From: Candidatus Thorarchaeota archaeon
GTDB taxonomy: Archaea > Asgardarchaeota > Thorarchaeia > Thorarchaeales > Thorarchaeaceae
Reading direction: 5' to 3'
Assembly: GCA_004524595.1 (NCBI GenBank)
Contig: SDOA01000171.1
Location: forward strand, 1-6,762
Length of the DNA stretch: 6,762 nucleotides
In this document: one piece after another, positions 6,587-6,762 of the stretch
Layout of the letters: the number at the start of each line of letters is the position of its first letter
How positions within the stretch are numbered: position 1 is the stretch's first letter
Made by a program: the position numbers and the translations under genes
The notes under the pieces: model-generated
The model's database searches: none
Told to the model about the DNA's origin: nothing
Seen by the model: the letters and a program-made list of their open reading frames with translations, nothing else

Positions 6587-6632
6587 TATTCAGAATCGAA
6601 TATAAGAAAACTGGTTGAAGCATTTCTGAATA
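6587..6632. repeat. Inverted repeat TATTCAGAA-N28-TTCTGAATA
   Basis: Two perfect 9-base arms lie at 6587-6595 and 6624-6632. The left arm touches the candidate TATA box of the winged-helix gene. It could be an operator for that regulator or a weak structural repeat. The rest of the 211-base right-hand spacer holds only AT-rich sequence and a possible gene start at its end. Confidence 0.4.
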
Positions 6633-6729
6633 GATACGTAACATAATTGGGTAATTACTCATTTACGAATAGAAAGAAAAGGTAAACGTAAATTTAGGAG
6701 TATTATGCAATTCTTCCAATGAATTGTAG

Positions 6730-6762
6730 ATGATGAAAATTACATTGTTTGAAGTTCGGGAT
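6730..6762 (+). CDS. Possible start of a plus-strand gene running off the right edge
   Basis: Eleven codons are open to the window end, reading MMKITLFEVRD. ATG 6733 may be the true start. MKITLFEVRD looks like a first beta strand of a nucleotide-binding enzyme, for example a D-2-hydroxyacid dehydrogenase, but eleven residues cannot identify it. Two other ATGs just upstream (6705 and 6719) are closed by stops within a few codons. No clear ribosome-binding site is present. Confidence 0.3.
   Translation, partial: MMKITLFEVRD

Overview
This window comes from an archaeon with a mesophilic or moderate lifestyle. The bias is AT-rich. The best promoters are archaeal BRE/TATA types rather than bacterial -35/-10 pairs, and the clearest ribosome-binding sites are GGTGA or AGGTG, complementary to the archaeal 16S 3' end. 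The Sir2 and CitG-like proteins resemble archaeal members of their families. The lineage cannot be fixed from this piece; an uncultivated Asgard-type or euryarchaeal genome is a guess.

Left half (1-3572, minus strand): a grpE-dnaK-dnaJ chaperone operon read right to left. GrpE exchanges nucleotide on DnaK, and DnaJ delivers substrate and stimulates the ATPase. grpE and dnaK are 2 bases apart, dnaK and dnaJ 11-23 bases apart. dnaJ runs off the left edge and lacks roughly the last 25-35 residues. DnaK lacks the approximately 23-residue insertion of proteobacterial DnaK, as is usual for archaeal and Gram-positive-type proteins.

Centre (3573-3802): a 230-base divergent control region between the chaperone operon and a sirtuin gene. 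It holds a TATA-like box for each direction, short inverted repeats and a long grpE leader.

Right half (3803-6762): a Sir2 NAD-dependent deacylase (+) meets a small membrane protein gene (-) with a 4-base tail overlap. A 93-base divergent spacer follows, then a CitG-family (triphosphoribosyl-dephospho-CoA synthase-like) gene (+) that meets a 61-residue two-helix membrane protein gene (-) with the same 4-base overlap. Upstream of that lies a short winged-helix regulator gene (-), probably leaderless. The last 33 bases may be the start of another plus-strand gene. No stretch above 300 bases lacks a gene. I see no CRISPR array, tRNA, rRNA or insertion sequence.

Overall the coding content is ordinary housekeeping and small hypothetical genes. 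I found no convincing evidence of a new multi-gene system. The most interesting material is regulatory: the divergent dnaK/sir2 region, the symmetric palindromes in the second divergent spacer, and the inverted repeats next to the winged-helix gene and the small membrane protein gene.
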